DNA of 64,000 bases from Sinomonas gamaensis. GTDB lineage: Bacteria; Actinomycetota; Actinomycetes; Actinomycetales; Micrococcaceae. Shown one piece after another: positions 1 to 8,456 of this stretch. The notes below the pieces were generated by a model. That model ran no database searches. It was not told where the DNA came from and was given only the letters and a program-made list of their open reading frames with translations. The first letter of the stretch is position 1; each line of letters starts with the position of its first letter. Location of the stretch: assembly GCF_005876955.1 (NCBI RefSeq), contig NZ_SSCL01000014.1, positions 1-64,000 of the forward strand. The letters are read 5' to 3'. The translations under genes were made by a program, and so were the position numbers.

Positions 1-590
1 AGGATCGCGGTGTGGGACTGCGGGCCGCCGCCGGAGGTGACCAGGGCCAGGACCCGGGCCGGGTCCAGGGTCGCGGTGTCGGCCGGGGCGAGGTCCTCTG
101 CGGCGAGCACGAACGGGGTCGGGGAGGCCGGGATCCCCGGGGCGGGCAGCCCGCGCAGCTCGGCCACGATCCGGGACCGGACGTCCAGGACGTCGGCGGC
201 CCGCTCGGCCATGTACCCGCCCAGGGACTTCAGCTTCTCCGCCACCGCGGCCCCGGACTCCCACACGGCCCGCTCCGCGGTCCGCGCCGGCCCGTGCGGG
301 CCCGGGGAGAGCAGCTTCACCGCGCCCTTGACCAGCATCGGGTCCGCGGCCATCAGCGCGGTGGCCTCCAGCACGTTCCGGGCGTCCCCCGAGGCCGCCG
401 CCGCCCGGGCCTTCAGCTCCGCCTGGACGGCCTTGGACGCGGCCCGGATCCGCTCGGCCTCCGACTCCGGGCCCACCCCCTCCGGGATCGCGACATTCGC
501 GTGCGGCTCCCGCACCGGGGCCGGCATCTGCCGCACCGGCCCCACAACCCGCCCCGGAGTCACACCAACGCCGGTGAAGGTCTTGCTCAT
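1..590 (-). CDS. ptsI: Phosphoenolpyruvate-protein phosphotransferase (Enzyme I), N-terminal part, cut by window edge
   Basis: Enzyme I takes phosphate from phosphoenolpyruvate and passes it to HPr in the cytoplasm. On the complement the frame is open from the ATG at 590 to the edge, about 196 codons. It begins MSKTFTGVGVTPG and ends at GGGPQSHTAIL, the phospho-histidine loop of the family (GG-x-x-SHTAI). The HPr-binding region is therefore present and the C-terminal PEP-binding barrel lies outside the window. GAGAGGA stands 7 bases before the ATG. The gene is divergent from the TetR-mtl genes and shares an operator sequence with them. Leu codons are mostly CTG (13 of 16 counted by eye), whereas mtlA across the promoter prefers CTC. 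Confidence 0.9.
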   Translation of the reverse strand, partial: MSKTFTGVGVTPGRVVGPVRQMPAPVREPHANVAIPEGVGPESEAERIRAASKAVQAELKARAAAASGDARNVLEATALMAADPMLVKGAVKLLSPGPHGPARTAERAVWESGAAVAEKLKSLGGYMAERAADVLDVRSRIVAELRGLPAPGIPASPTPFVLAAEDLAPADTATLDPARVLALVTSGGGPQSHTAI

Positions 591-641
591 GCGGGAATCC
601 TCTCGGTAGGTGGGGACGGCCTCGGACCATCGGTCCGGGTT

Positions 642-670
642 ACGTTAGCGCCTATAGCGTTGCTATACAA
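642..670 (-). promoter_or_regulatory. ptsI promoter with operator TATAGC-N3-GCTATA in the spacer
   Basis: On the complement, TTGTAT (665-670) and TAACGT (642-647) are 17 bases apart. The perfect inverted repeat TATAGCGTTGCTATA (653-667) covers the end of the -35 and most of the spacer, where a bound repressor would block RNA polymerase. The transcript would have a leader of about 45 bases before the ptsI ATG. Confidence 0.6.
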
Positions 671-728
671 GCATGTTTCGTGATCCTCACCACGCCCCAT
701 CGAATGTGGTTCAGCTCACTCTCACCTC

Positions 729-757
729 TTGTATAGCGTTGCTATATCGGTTACGCT
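729..757 (+). promoter_or_regulatory. tetR-mtl promoter with second copy of the same operator
   Basis: TTGTAT (729-734), 17 bases, TACGCT (752-757). The identical 15-base inverted repeat TATAGCGTTGCTATA lies at 732-746, in the same place relative to the -35 as in the ptsI promoter. The -10 ends only 7 bases before the ATG at 765, so the tetR message is probably leaderless. The most likely ligand is the adjacent TetR protein (inference). Confidence 0.6.
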
Positions 758-764
758 AGCGGTC

Positions 765-1592
765 ATGCGTGAAACGGAAACGGGTGTCGCCGGCGACGCC
801 CCGAACGGAGGATCCGCTCAGGCTTCTCCCCGCGAACGCCTGATCACGGCCGCCATGGAGCTGCTCGCCGTATCCAACGGCAAGCCCGTGTCCACACGGC
901 AGATCACCGAGCTCGCCGGCGTCACGGCGCCCACGCTCTACCACCACTTCGGTGACAAGGACGGGCTGATGGAGGCCGTCGTCGCCCGTGGTTTCGAGGA
1001 GTTCGTCCAGCGCGAGGGCACCGTGGAGCGCTCGGCGAGCCCGCTCCTCGACGTCCAACGCCTGTGGGACATCCACGTTCTTTTCGGACTGTCCCACGCC
1101 CAGCTGTACATGCTCATGTTCGGCAACACCGGCCCGGGGCGCCGTCCAGTCCTCGTCGAGGAGGCCGAGCACCTCCTCGAGCGGGAGCTGGGACGCGCCG
1201 CGGCAGCCGGCCAACTCGCTGCTCCGCCCGCTCAGGCGGCGCGGGCCATCCTCGCGGCCAACATCGGAGTCACCCTCATGCTGTTGGCCGATCAGTCCGA
1301 CCAGCCACTCACCTCGGACGACATCGCGGCGCTCCCGCTTTCTGCGCAGACCCGTGACGCCGTCCTCAGATCGGTCGTCTCCGATCAGTCCCTCGTGGAC
1401 GATCCGGAGCGCGGCGCGATCACCACCGGCCAGCCGTCCTACGTCGCGGCGGCCATCGCCCTCAATGCCACCCTCGAGTCCTCGTACCCGGAGCAGCTCT
1501 CCGGCACCGAGATGCGGCTCTTCCTCGAATGGCTCCACCGTCTCTCCACCGCCCCGGAAGCGGGTACGAACGGTGCAAACGGGGAAGGCTAA
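765..1592 (+). CDS. TetR family transcriptional regulator, likely repressor of the mtl and ptsI promoters
   Basis: 275-residue TetR-type regulator. Residues about 23-70 form the N-terminal helix-turn-helix, with the typical VSTRQITELAGVTAPTLYHHF recognition segment. The rest is a ligand-binding domain of unassigned specificity. The ATG at 765 was chosen because the frame could extend to a TTG at 729, but that start lies inside the -35/operator; with the ATG the mRNA is probably leaderless. It is the first gene before mtlA (54-base gap) and faces ptsI. The two identical inverted repeats upstream are the natural candidates for its binding sites. A TetR protein controlling mannitol PTS genes is inferred from position only. 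Confidence 0.85.
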   Translation: MRETETGVAGDAPNGGSAQASPRERLITAAMELLAVSNGKPVSTRQITELAGVTAPTLYHHFGDKDGLMEAVVARGFEEFVQREGTVERSASPLLDVQRLWDIHVLFGLSHAQLYMLMFGNTGPGRRPVLVEEAEHLLERELGRAAAAGQLAAPPAQAARAILAANIGVTLMLLADQSDQPLTSDDIAALPLSAQTRDAVLRSVVSDQSLVDDPERGAITTGQPSYVAAAIALNATLESSYPEQLSGTEMRLFLEWLHRLSTAPEAGTNGANGEG

Positions 1593-1646
1593 CCCCATAA
1601 CCCCGGCGGCCCGTGTGGCTGCCTCCTGACACGAAAGCAGGGAACC

Positions 1647-3671
1647 ATGTCGACCACCGCAGCCCCCACGAGGCTCCATGCCGCGCGGGCCGGGGTGCAG
1701 AAATTCGGCACCTTCCTCTCCGGCATGATCATGCCGAACATCGGGGCCTTCATTGCCTGGGGCCTCATTACCGCGATCTTCATCGAAAAGGGCTGGTTCC
1801 CGGTCGCCGCGATCGGCGGATTCGGGAAGGACGCAGCGGGTGTTCCGTACACCGGCCTCGTCGGCCCGATGATCACGTATCTCCTCCCGCTGCTCATCGC
1901 CTACACGGGCGGCAAGGCCGTCTACGACGTCCGCGGCGGCGTCGTGGGCGCGATCGGCACCATGGGCGTCATCATCGGCGCGGGGATCCCGATGTTCATC
2001 GGCGCGATGATCATGGGTCCGCTGGGCGGCTGGACGATGAAGAAGATCGACGCTATCTGGGACGGGAAGATTCGGCCCGGCTTCGAGATGCTCGTCAACA
2101 ACTTCTCGGCTGGCATCTGGGGTGCGGTCCTCGCGCTCTTCGGCTTCTACGCGATCAGCCCTGTCGTGCAGGCGTTCAGCACCTTCGCAGGTTCGGTAGT
2201 CCAGTTCATGGTCAGCAACGGAATCCTCCCGCTGACGTCGATCTTCATCGAGCCGGCCAAGGTCCTCTTCCTCAACAACGCGATCAACCACGGCGTGCTG
2301 ACCCCGCTTGGCATCCAGCAGTCCACGGAGCAGGGCAAGTCGATCCTGTTCCTCCTCGAGGCGAACCCGGGCCCGGGCCTCGGCGTGCTGCTCGCGTACA
2401 TGTTCTTCGGCAAGGGTGCCGCGAAGGCCTCGGCGCCGGGGGCCGCGCTCATCCACTTCCTCGGCGGCATCCATGAGATCTACTTCCCGTACATCCTCAT
2501 GAAGCCGATCCTCATCCTCGCCACGATCGGCGGCGGCATGACCGGGATCGCAACCCTCGCCATCACCCACTCGGGCCTCGTCGCTCCTTCGGCGCCAGGC
2601 TCGATCATCGCGGTCATCGCACAGACCGCACGCGACAGCTACTTCGGAGTGATCCTCGCCGTCATCCTGGCGTGCGCGGTCTCGTTTGCGATCGCCTCGA
2701 TCATCCTGAGGGCCTCGAGGGATCGCGAGGAAGGCGATCTCGCCGCCGCGACCGCGAGCATGGAGGGCATGAAGGGCCGCAAGTCGATGGCCTCGACGGT
2801 CCTCGCCGGGGGAGCTGCAGGAGCGGGAGCGGCGACCCTCACCGGCACCAAGATCAAGAACATCGTGTTTGCGTGCGACGCCGGCATGGGCTCGAGCGCG
2901 ATGGGCGCCTCGGTGCTCCGCAACAAGATCCGTGCGGCCGGGCACAAGGACGTCACCGTCGTCAACAAGGCGATTGCGAACCTCACGGACACCTACGACC
3001 TGGTGGTGGTCCATCAGGACCTGGCGCTCAGGGCGGAGGAGAAGACTCCGAGCGCCCAGCTCGTGACCGTGGACAACTTCATGGGCAGCCCGAAATACGA
3101 CGAGATCGTCGACTTGCTCGATGAGCAGTCAGCCACCGAGCCCGTGCCGTTCGAGGGCGTGCCGGCAAAGACGGAGCCCGCCACCGATGCTGAGGCGGCG
3201 GCATCCCACGTTCCGGTTCCCCACGTCCACAGCGAGACGAGGGACGTCCTCCGGCGCGAGTCGATTGTCCTCGGCGGAGCCGCGGCAGACATGGCGGGAG
3301 CCATCGACGAGGCGGGCCAGCTCCTGAAGGCCACGGGCGCTGTCGACGACGAATACGTCGCCTCGATGCACGACCGCGAGCGCTCCGTTTCGACGTTCAT
3401 GGGCAACGGCTTGGCCATCCCGCACGGCACGAATGAGGCCAAGGGCCACATCTTGGCCTCTGCCGTCACGTTCGTCCGTTACAACGAGCCGATCGACTGG
3501 CAGGGCAAGCCGGTCAAGTTCGTCGTCGGCATCGCGGGCAAGGACAAGGAGCACCTCGGCATCCTCGCCAAGATCGCCAAGATCTTCGGCGACAAGGAGC
3601 AGGTGGCGCGCCTCGAGGCGGCAGGCAGCGTCGACGAGGTCCTCGACATCTTCGGAAGGGTGAACGCGTGA
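1647..3671 (+). CDS. mtlA: Mannitol-specific PTS transporter, fused EIICBA
   Basis: Membrane transporter that imports mannitol and phosphorylates it to mannitol-1-phosphate. 674 residues, all three modules in one chain. EIIC is at about 12-350 with repeated hydrophobic segments (GMIMPNIGAFIAWG near the start and GGIHEIYFPYILMKP). EIIB carries the phospho-cysteine loop CDAGMGSSAMG (Cys410). EIIA carries the phospho-histidine motif AIPHGT (His593). The linkers around 375-395 and 480-525 are Ala/Pro/Glu-rich. AGCAGGGA precedes the ATG. The stop overlaps the GTG of mtlD, so translation is likely coupled. The substrate is supported by mtlD next door and by the family sequence. Confidence 0.93.
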   Translation: MSTTAAPTRLHAARAGVQKFGTFLSGMIMPNIGAFIAWGLITAIFIEKGWFPVAAIGGFGKDAAGVPYTGLVGPMITYLLPLLIAYTGGKAVYDVRGGVVGAIGTMGVIIGAGIPMFIGAMIMGPLGGWTMKKIDAIWDGKIRPGFEMLVNNFSAGIWGAVLALFGFYAISPVVQAFSTFAGSVVQFMVSNGILPLTSIFIEPAKVLFLNNAINHGVLTPLGIQQSTEQGKSILFLLEANPGPGLGVLLAYMFFGKGAAKASAPGAALIHFLGGIHEIYFPYILMKPILILATIGGGMTGIATLAITHSGLVAPSAPGSIIAVIAQTARDSYFGVILAVILACAVSFAIASIILRASRDREEGDLAAATASMEGMKGRKSMASTVLAGGAAGAGAATLTGTKIKNIVFACDAGMGSSAMGASVLRNKIRAAGHKDVTVVNKAIANLTDTYDLVVVHQDLALRAEEKTPSAQLVTVDNFMGSPKYDEIVDLLDEQSATEPVPFEGVPAKTEPATDAEAAASHVPVPHVHSETRDVLRRESIVLGGAAADMAGAIDEAGQLLKATGAVDDEYVASMHDRERSVSTFMGNGLAIPHGTNEAKGHILASAVTFVRYNEPIDWQGKPVKFVVGIAGKDKEHLGILAKIAKIFGDKEQVARLEAAGSVDEVLDIFGRVNA

Positions 3672-4840
3672 AGTCGGCCGTCCACTTCGGCGCCGGGAAC
3701 ATCGGCCGCGGCTTCGTGGGCCTGCTCCTCCATGAGGCGGGGTATGAGCTCGTGTTCGCTGACGTGGCCGCGCCGCTCATCGACGCCCTCCAGGAGACGC
3801 CGTCGTACACCGTGCACGAGGTGGGGGAGGGCGGCGTAGGCCATGTGGTCGACCGCTACTCCGCCGTCAACTCGGCCACGAACGAGGCAGAGCTCGTCGA
3901 GCGGATCGCCCGTGCCGACGTCGTGACGACCGCGGTGGGCCCGAACATCCTCAAGTTCGTGGCCCCCGCGATCGCCCGCGGCATCGCGGCCCGGTCGACC
4001 GAGCTTCCCCCGCTCGCGGTCATGGCCTGCGAGAACGCGATCAACGCGACGGACATCCTCGAGGCGGAAATCCGCGTGGCGGCCAAGGGCGAGGGACTCT
4101 CCGAGGCGGACGTCGACGCCAAGGCGGTGTTCGCGAACACCGCGGTGGACCGGATCGTCCCGGCGCAGGCCGCGGGCGGGGGCCTCGACGTGCGGGTCGA
4201 GCCCTACTTCGAGTGGGCCATCGAGCGCGGCCCGTTCGACGGAGAGACTCCCGAGATCCCAGGCGTCACCTGGGTGGACTCCCTGGGCCCGTATATCGAG
4301 CGCAAGCTGTTCACGGTCAACACGGGGCACGCCGCTGCCGCCTACTTCGGGCGCGAGGCGGGCAAGGAGAAGATCGCCGAGGCGATCGCCGACCTCGCGA
4401 TCCGTGAGAAGGTCGAGGCTGTCCTTCAGGAGACCAAGTCCCTGCTCGTGGCGAAGTACGGCTTCGCGCCGGAGGAACAGGAGGCCTACATCCGCAAGAT
4501 CCTCGGGCGCTTCGCCAACGCGGAGCTGCCGGACACCGTCGACCGGGTGGGCCGCGCGCCCTTGCGCAAGCTGAGCCGCCACGAGCGCTTCGTGGGTCCC
4601 GCGGCCGAGCTCGCCGAGCGCGGCCTCCCCACGGACGCGCTGCTCGAGGCGATGGGTGCCGCCCTGCGCTTCGACGCGGCCGATGACGAGGAAGCCCAAC
4701 GCCTCCAAGCGACCCTTGCGAGTGGGGCGAGCGACTCCGAGGTCGCGCAGGAGCTCACGAGCCTCGAGCCCACTCACCCGCTGTACCGCGCCGTCGTCGG
4801 CCTCATCGGCGACGCACGGAAGGCCCGGACGGCGAAGTAG
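3668..4840 (+). CDS. mtlD: Mannitol-1-phosphate 5-dehydrogenase
   Basis: Cytosolic NAD-dependent enzyme oxidising mannitol-1-phosphate to fructose-6-phosphate, which feeds glycolysis. 390 residues, normal for the family. The N-terminal dinucleotide-binding segment reads VHFGAGNIGRGFVG (about residues 5-18). The conserved substrate/catalytic region KLFTVNTGHAAAAYFG lies in the middle, followed by the all-helical C-terminal domain. The GTG start overlaps the mtlA stop by four bases. The product of MtlA is its substrate, so the two genes form a complete uptake and entry route. Confidence 0.94.
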   Translation: MKSAVHFGAGNIGRGFVGLLLHEAGYELVFADVAAPLIDALQETPSYTVHEVGEGGVGHVVDRYSAVNSATNEAELVERIARADVVTTAVGPNILKFVAPAIARGIAARSTELPPLAVMACENAINATDILEAEIRVAAKGEGLSEADVDAKAVFANTAVDRIVPAQAAGGGLDVRVEPYFEWAIERGPFDGETPEIPGVTWVDSLGPYIERKLFTVNTGHAAAAYFGREAGKEKIAEAIADLAIREKVEAVLQETKSLLVAKYGFAPEEQEAYIRKILGRFANAELPDTVDRVGRAPLRKLSRHERFVGPAAELAERGLPTDALLEAMGAALRFDAADDEEAQRLQATLASGASDSEVAQELTSLEPTHPLYRAVVGLIGDARKARTAK

Positions 4841-4841
4841 C

Positions 4842-5732
4842 ATGAGCGACCCCGAGCTCACGACGGCGATGCCCGGGCTTGCCGGGGTCGCTCACCGCTG
4901 GCTGGACGTGCGTGGGCTCCTCATGCATGTGGTCGAGGCCGGTTCGGGCGAACCGGTGCTCCTTCTCCATGGCTTCCCCCAGAACTGGTGGGAGTGGCAT
5001 GACGTCATCCCGCGCCTCGCGGAGCAGTACCACGTCATCGCGGTGGACCAGCGGGGCGCGGGATGGACGGACGCGCCCCGCACGGGGTATGACGCCAGGA
5101 CCCTCGTCGAGGACATCGTCCTGCTGATCGAGGAGCTCGACCTCGGCAGAGTCCGGATCATCGCGCACGATTGGGGAGCGATCGTCGCCCAGCTGCTCGC
5201 CCTGGACAGGCCCGACCTCGTGGAAGCACTCGTGGTCCTCAGCTGTCCCGACCTGCACATCAGGCCGGACGCGAGCATCCTCCGCCTCGTGCCCACGATC
5301 TGGTTCGACGTCCCGCTCGCCACGGCGGGGATCGGGGTATGGGCCATGGCCTGGGGGAAGCAGCGGATCGTCAGAATGCTGCTCAAGCATTTCGAGCCGC
5401 CGCGGGGCCTCTCGAACGCGGACATCGACCTGTATCTCGCCCGGCTCCGTGACAAGGACCGGGCGAGAGCCGGGTCGGCGCTGTACCGGAACTTCATCCT
5501 GCCGGCCTTCGTGCGCCTGGTCGCGGGACGCTTCGCGGGCGAGCCGTTCACCGCTCCGGTGCTCGTGATGATCGGCGAGAACGATCCGTCGGCTGCCTTG
5601 CAGCGCATGGGCTACCGCGCGGGATTGCCCGCGAGGACGTCTGTGGAGATCCTCCCGGGTGAGGGCCATTTCATCGTGGACCACAGGCCCGAGGTGGTGG
5701 CTCAGCGGGCGGCGGACTTCTTCCGCGCATAG
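4842..5732 (+). CDS. Alpha/beta hydrolase, epoxide-hydrolase-like
   Basis: 296-residue cytosolic alpha/beta hydrolase. HGFPQNWWEWHDV (about 44-56) supplies the oxyanion-hole HGFP. HDWGA gives nucleophile Asp110, an Asp rather than Ser, as in epoxide hydrolases and dehalogenases. Asp248 (GENDPS) and His276 (GEGHFI) complete the triad. The ATG follows the mtlD stop by one base, so it is the last gene of the tetR-mtlA-mtlD transcript. No role in mannitol use is known for such an enzyme. An in-frame upstream extension exists inside mtlD but is rejected because it overlaps that gene. Confidence 0.82.
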   Translation: MSDPELTTAMPGLAGVAHRWLDVRGLLMHVVEAGSGEPVLLLHGFPQNWWEWHDVIPRLAEQYHVIAVDQRGAGWTDAPRTGYDARTLVEDIVLLIEELDLGRVRIIAHDWGAIVAQLLALDRPDLVEALVVLSCPDLHIRPDASILRLVPTIWFDVPLATAGIGVWAMAWGKQRIVRMLLKHFEPPRGLSNADIDLYLARLRDKDRARAGSALYRNFILPAFVRLVAGRFAGEPFTAPVLVMIGENDPSAALQRMGYRAGLPARTSVEILPGEGHFIVDHRPEVVAQRAADFFRA

Positions 5733-5736
5733 AAAA

Positions 5737-5764
5737 ACCTGCATCGCGCCGTTGAGATGCAGGT
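5737..5764 (-). terminator. Rho-independent terminator of the DUF427 gene
   Basis: A 9-base perfect stem ACCTGCATC / GATGCAGGT with a 10-base loop. Read on the complement the stem ends in TTTTTC, so it terminates leftward transcripts from 5836. It lies 5 bases past the end of the hydrolase gene and may also slow rightward transcripts, although there is no T-run in that direction. Confidence 0.75.
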
Positions 5765-5835
5765 CACGTGTTTGAGTGTAGGCAGATCGGGTAGCACTCG
5801 CAATCTGGGTCGGACGAAGCTGGGTCGGAAGAAGC

Positions 5836-6606
5836 CTACGCCCACGCCGTCGTGGGCCGCTTCGTCGCGACACCGTCGACCTCGATGTCCGTCCTCTCGT
5901 TGAAGAACGCAATCAGGCCGTGGATCTGGGCCATCTCGGGGAACTCGGGGCCGTAGGACCAGGCCACCGGGCGGCCGTCCCCGAGCCCGGGCGCAGCCCA
6001 GTACTGCGCGTGCCCCTTATAGGGGCAGATCGTCACGAGGTCCACCGGCGCGAGGAGGTCCCAGTGCACGTCCTCCGGCTGAAGATAGGCGCGGGGCGGG
6101 AGCTGGCCTTCGAAGAGGATGACGGGCCGTGTGGACTCGGCCAGCACTACGCCGTCCAGGAGGACGCGCACATGCTGCGACGACGCGCGCATGTCGATGC
6201 GCGAGAACGGATCCCTCGGGTGCCCGATGATCGGCTCGTCCTCCTCGAACCACTGGAACGCGTCGGTGTCGAACGCGATGTAGCCCTCCAGATCGGGATC
6301 CGCGAGGCGGAACGCCGCACCCGGAACGAGGATCCCGCCGACGCGCACGGCGAGGGGGTCGCCGTCAGCCGTGTGCGGCGGGGTGAGCGCAGCATCAGGA
6401 GGATTCGGCTCCAAGGAGGCGACGACGTCGTCCGCCGGCACCGCGTGGACGGGAAGCCAGCCCTGAGGTTCCCAGAGCACGATCGCCCGCCTGGAATCGA
6501 GAACAAGCTCGTCCCCCAGCCGCGCGCGGAGCCGTTTGGGTGTCGGCTCGAAGCGCAGTTGGGGGACGAGGCGCTTGAGTTGTTCAGAAATTCTGACGGC
6601 TGCCAT
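5836..6606 (-). CDS. DUF427 domain protein, two repeats
   Basis: 256 residues, soluble, of unknown function. Two copies of the small beta-rich DUF427 fold can be traced: residues about 20-130 (RLGDELVLDSRRAIVLWEP ... YIAFDTDAFQWFEED) and 140-240 (VRVLLDGVVLAESTRPVIL ... CPYKGHAQYW). The second ends in the family signature CPYKG-x-A-x-Y and GLIAFFNERTDIEVDG. No reaction is established for the family. The gene stands alone on this strand between two hairpins, and neighbours give no clue. Confidence 0.85.
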   Translation of the reverse strand: MAAVRISEQLKRLVPQLRFEPTPKRLRARLGDELVLDSRRAIVLWEPQGWLPVHAVPADDVVASLEPNPPDAALTPPHTADGDPLAVRVGGILVPGAAFRLADPDLEGYIAFDTDAFQWFEEDEPIIGHPRDPFSRIDMRASSQHVRVLLDGVVLAESTRPVILFEGQLPPRAYLQPEDVHWDLLAPVDLVTICPYKGHAQYWAAPGLGDGRPVAWSYGPEFPEMAQIHGLIAFFNERTDIEVDGVATKRPTTAWA

Positions 6607-6632
6607 ACGGCCAGCGTGCTCTCGGGATCCTC

Positions 6633-6648
6633 AGGACGCAAGCGTCCT
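6633..6648 (-). terminator. Small hairpin after the phosphoesterase gene, possible terminator
   Basis: AGGACGC-AA-GCGTCCT, a 7-base stem with a 2-base loop, lies 14 bases past the stop of the phosphoesterase gene and upstream of the DUF427 gene. There is no T-run on either side, so it may be a weak terminator or a processing site. Confidence 0.35.
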
Positions 6649-6661
6649 CAGATGAGAAGCG

Positions 6662-8365
6662 CTACTGGCAGGAACCGCCCTGGCCGAGGTGCTGGCCGTT
6701 GTTGCCCGCGCAATAGTCTGCCTGGACCACAGTGCCGTTCGCCGGGTTGAGGATCAGGCCGTCGCGGCGCGCGTGGGTGAAGTCGAACAGGTTCCCGAGC
6801 GAGCCGGCAATCTGGTCGAACGAGCCGTCACCGAGACGGCCGAGGCCCCAGTTGTCCTCGACGAACTTGAGGATCGAGGACTGCTGCGTCACCGTGTGGT
6901 CCACGAAGTTGCTCTTGGCGTAGGGCGAGATCACGAGGAGCGGCTGACGGGGACCCGGCCCGCAGCGGTCAGCATAGCCACCGAGGATCGGAGTGCCGGC
7001 CTTCGCTGCGTCCGTGCAGATCGCGGCGTCGTTGGCCGGGTCGTTCGAAGCGTTGAGGACCTTCGTCGCGGCGTGGTCGTACCAGCCGTCCGAATCGTCG
7101 TAGGCGAGGACGATCGCCGTGGAGTCCCAGTTCTTGGACTTCTCGATCGCGTTGATCTGCTCGACGACGAACTTCTGCTCATCGATCGGGTCGGAGTAGC
7201 CGGCGTGGCCGTCCTGGTAGTTCGGCGCCTTGAGGTAGGAGACGGCCGGCATGTTGTCCGAGTCCACGACCTTGGCGAAGTCCGTGAGGTCGTACTGGTG
7301 GTTCGCTTGGCCGTTGTGGCCGATCTCAGCATCGTTGGCCGGCGGGAGGTGGTGCGGGTTCGAGGTCGAGGCGTAGTACTGGAAGGGCTCGTGGTGCGGG
7401 TTGTAGTCCACCCGAGACGCTCCGACGATGTTCGGGTGCGCGGTGGTGCACTGCGCGTAATCGGTGCCCGCGATGTTCTTCGTGCCGTTCGGCGTGAATC
7501 CGCCCTGGAACCAGCCCCACGAGACGTTCTTCTCGTTGAGGAGGTCGCCCACGTTCTTGCCGCTCATCTTCGCGAGCGCGTTCGGCTTGCCGTTGCGGCT
7601 GTTGTCGGAGCAGTCGTCGAATGCGGGGTCCGGGTCCTCAGTCACCGTGCCGACGCCCTGCGCGTTGGGGGACTTGACCGAATAGGAGTCCGGCGTTGCC
7701 GTCGGCTGCCCGGTCAGTGCGTCGATGCTCGTCACGCCGTGGGTCTGGCCCGAGACGAGGTTGAGCGCGCCCGGCGTCGAGGGACCGAACGTGTCGCTGT
7801 AGCTGTTGTCGCTCATCGCGAAGTGCTGGGCGTAGTTCCAGATGCCCGTGACGGTGTTGCCGTCGTAGTAGTCCATCGTGAGGCCCGGAGCCGAGTACAT
7901 CGGGGCCTTGCACGTGTCCGTGCTGGTGTTCTCGACGAACTTGTCCATGAGTCCGCCGTTGTAGGCCTTCTGCTCGGCCTGGTACTCGTGGTCCTGATCG
8001 CACGTGACGGCCTGGCTGGGCGTGAGCCGAGACGGCTGGACCGAGTTCGGGTTGTTCGGCGCGAGGAGGTTCGCGTTCGCGAGCGTGTTGATGCCCTTGG
8101 GCGTGTTAGGGGCGGCCGTGAACGACGACGCCGGAGTACCCGTTCCCTGGACCTTCTCACCAGGGGTGTTGGCCGCCTGGGGGTAGGTCGCGAAGTAGTG
8201 GTCGAAGGAGACGTTCTCCCCGAAGATCACCACGACGTGCTTGATGGGCGTGGCAGTGGTAGCAGTAGCGGCCTGCGCTGGGAGGGCGGCGGCGAGGGCA
8301 CCGCCGGCGGCGACGAGCCCGAGGGCGCTCGTCACAGCGGCGGCGCGCATGCTGAGTTTCGGCAT
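6662..8365 (-). CDS. Secreted phosphoesterase (phospholipase C / acid phosphatase family)
   Basis: 567-residue exported phosphoesterase of the bacterial phospholipase C/acid phosphatase type. A signal peptide occupies about residues 1-32 (Lys-Arg start, long Ala/Leu/Val core, ALPAQA cleavage region). The mature part opens with KHVVVIFGENVSFDHYFATYP, the conserved metal/nucleophile segment of the family. Further conserved blocks are DQDHEYQAEQKAYNGG, MDYYDGNTVTGIWNYAQHF and YDDSDGWYDH. The protein ends in a Gly/Gln-rich Cys-containing tail. Substrate (phospholipid or phosphate monoester) cannot be decided from sequence. It has its own upstream region (8366-8456) with a CTCCG-AAGC-CGGAG hairpin at 8420-8433. 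Confidence 0.85.
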   Translation of the reverse strand: MPKLSMRAAAVTSALGLVAAGGALAAALPAQAATATTATPIKHVVVIFGENVSFDHYFATYPQAANTPGEKVQGTGTPASSFTAAPNTPKGINTLANANLLAPNNPNSVQPSRLTPSQAVTCDQDHEYQAEQKAYNGGLMDKFVENTSTDTCKAPMYSAPGLTMDYYDGNTVTGIWNYAQHFAMSDNSYSDTFGPSTPGALNLVSGQTHGVTSIDALTGQPTATPDSYSVKSPNAQGVGTVTEDPDPAFDDCSDNSRNGKPNALAKMSGKNVGDLLNEKNVSWGWFQGGFTPNGTKNIAGTDYAQCTTAHPNIVGASRVDYNPHHEPFQYYASTSNPHHLPPANDAEIGHNGQANHQYDLTDFAKVVDSDNMPAVSYLKAPNYQDGHAGYSDPIDEQKFVVEQINAIEKSKNWDSTAIVLAYDDSDGWYDHAATKVLNASNDPANDAAICTDAAKAGTPILGGYADRCGPGPRQPLLVISPYAKSNFVDHTVTQQSSILKFVEDNWGLGRLGDGSFDQIAGSLGNLFDFTHARRDGLILNPANGTVVQADYCAGNNGQHLGQGGSCQ

Positions 8366-8456
8366 TTCATGGTCTTTCTCGAGGGGGCTTCCGGAGAAGA
8401 CCCTAGACCTGCGAAATGCCTCCGAAGCCGGAGTTTTGGATCAATTCAACAACTGT

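Noticed and set aside
756-3014. 752-residue antisense ORF opposite tetR and mtlA
   Set aside because: Low-complexity Arg/Asp/Glu/His-rich translation without any domain; a shadow of G+C-rich third codon positions in the real genes.
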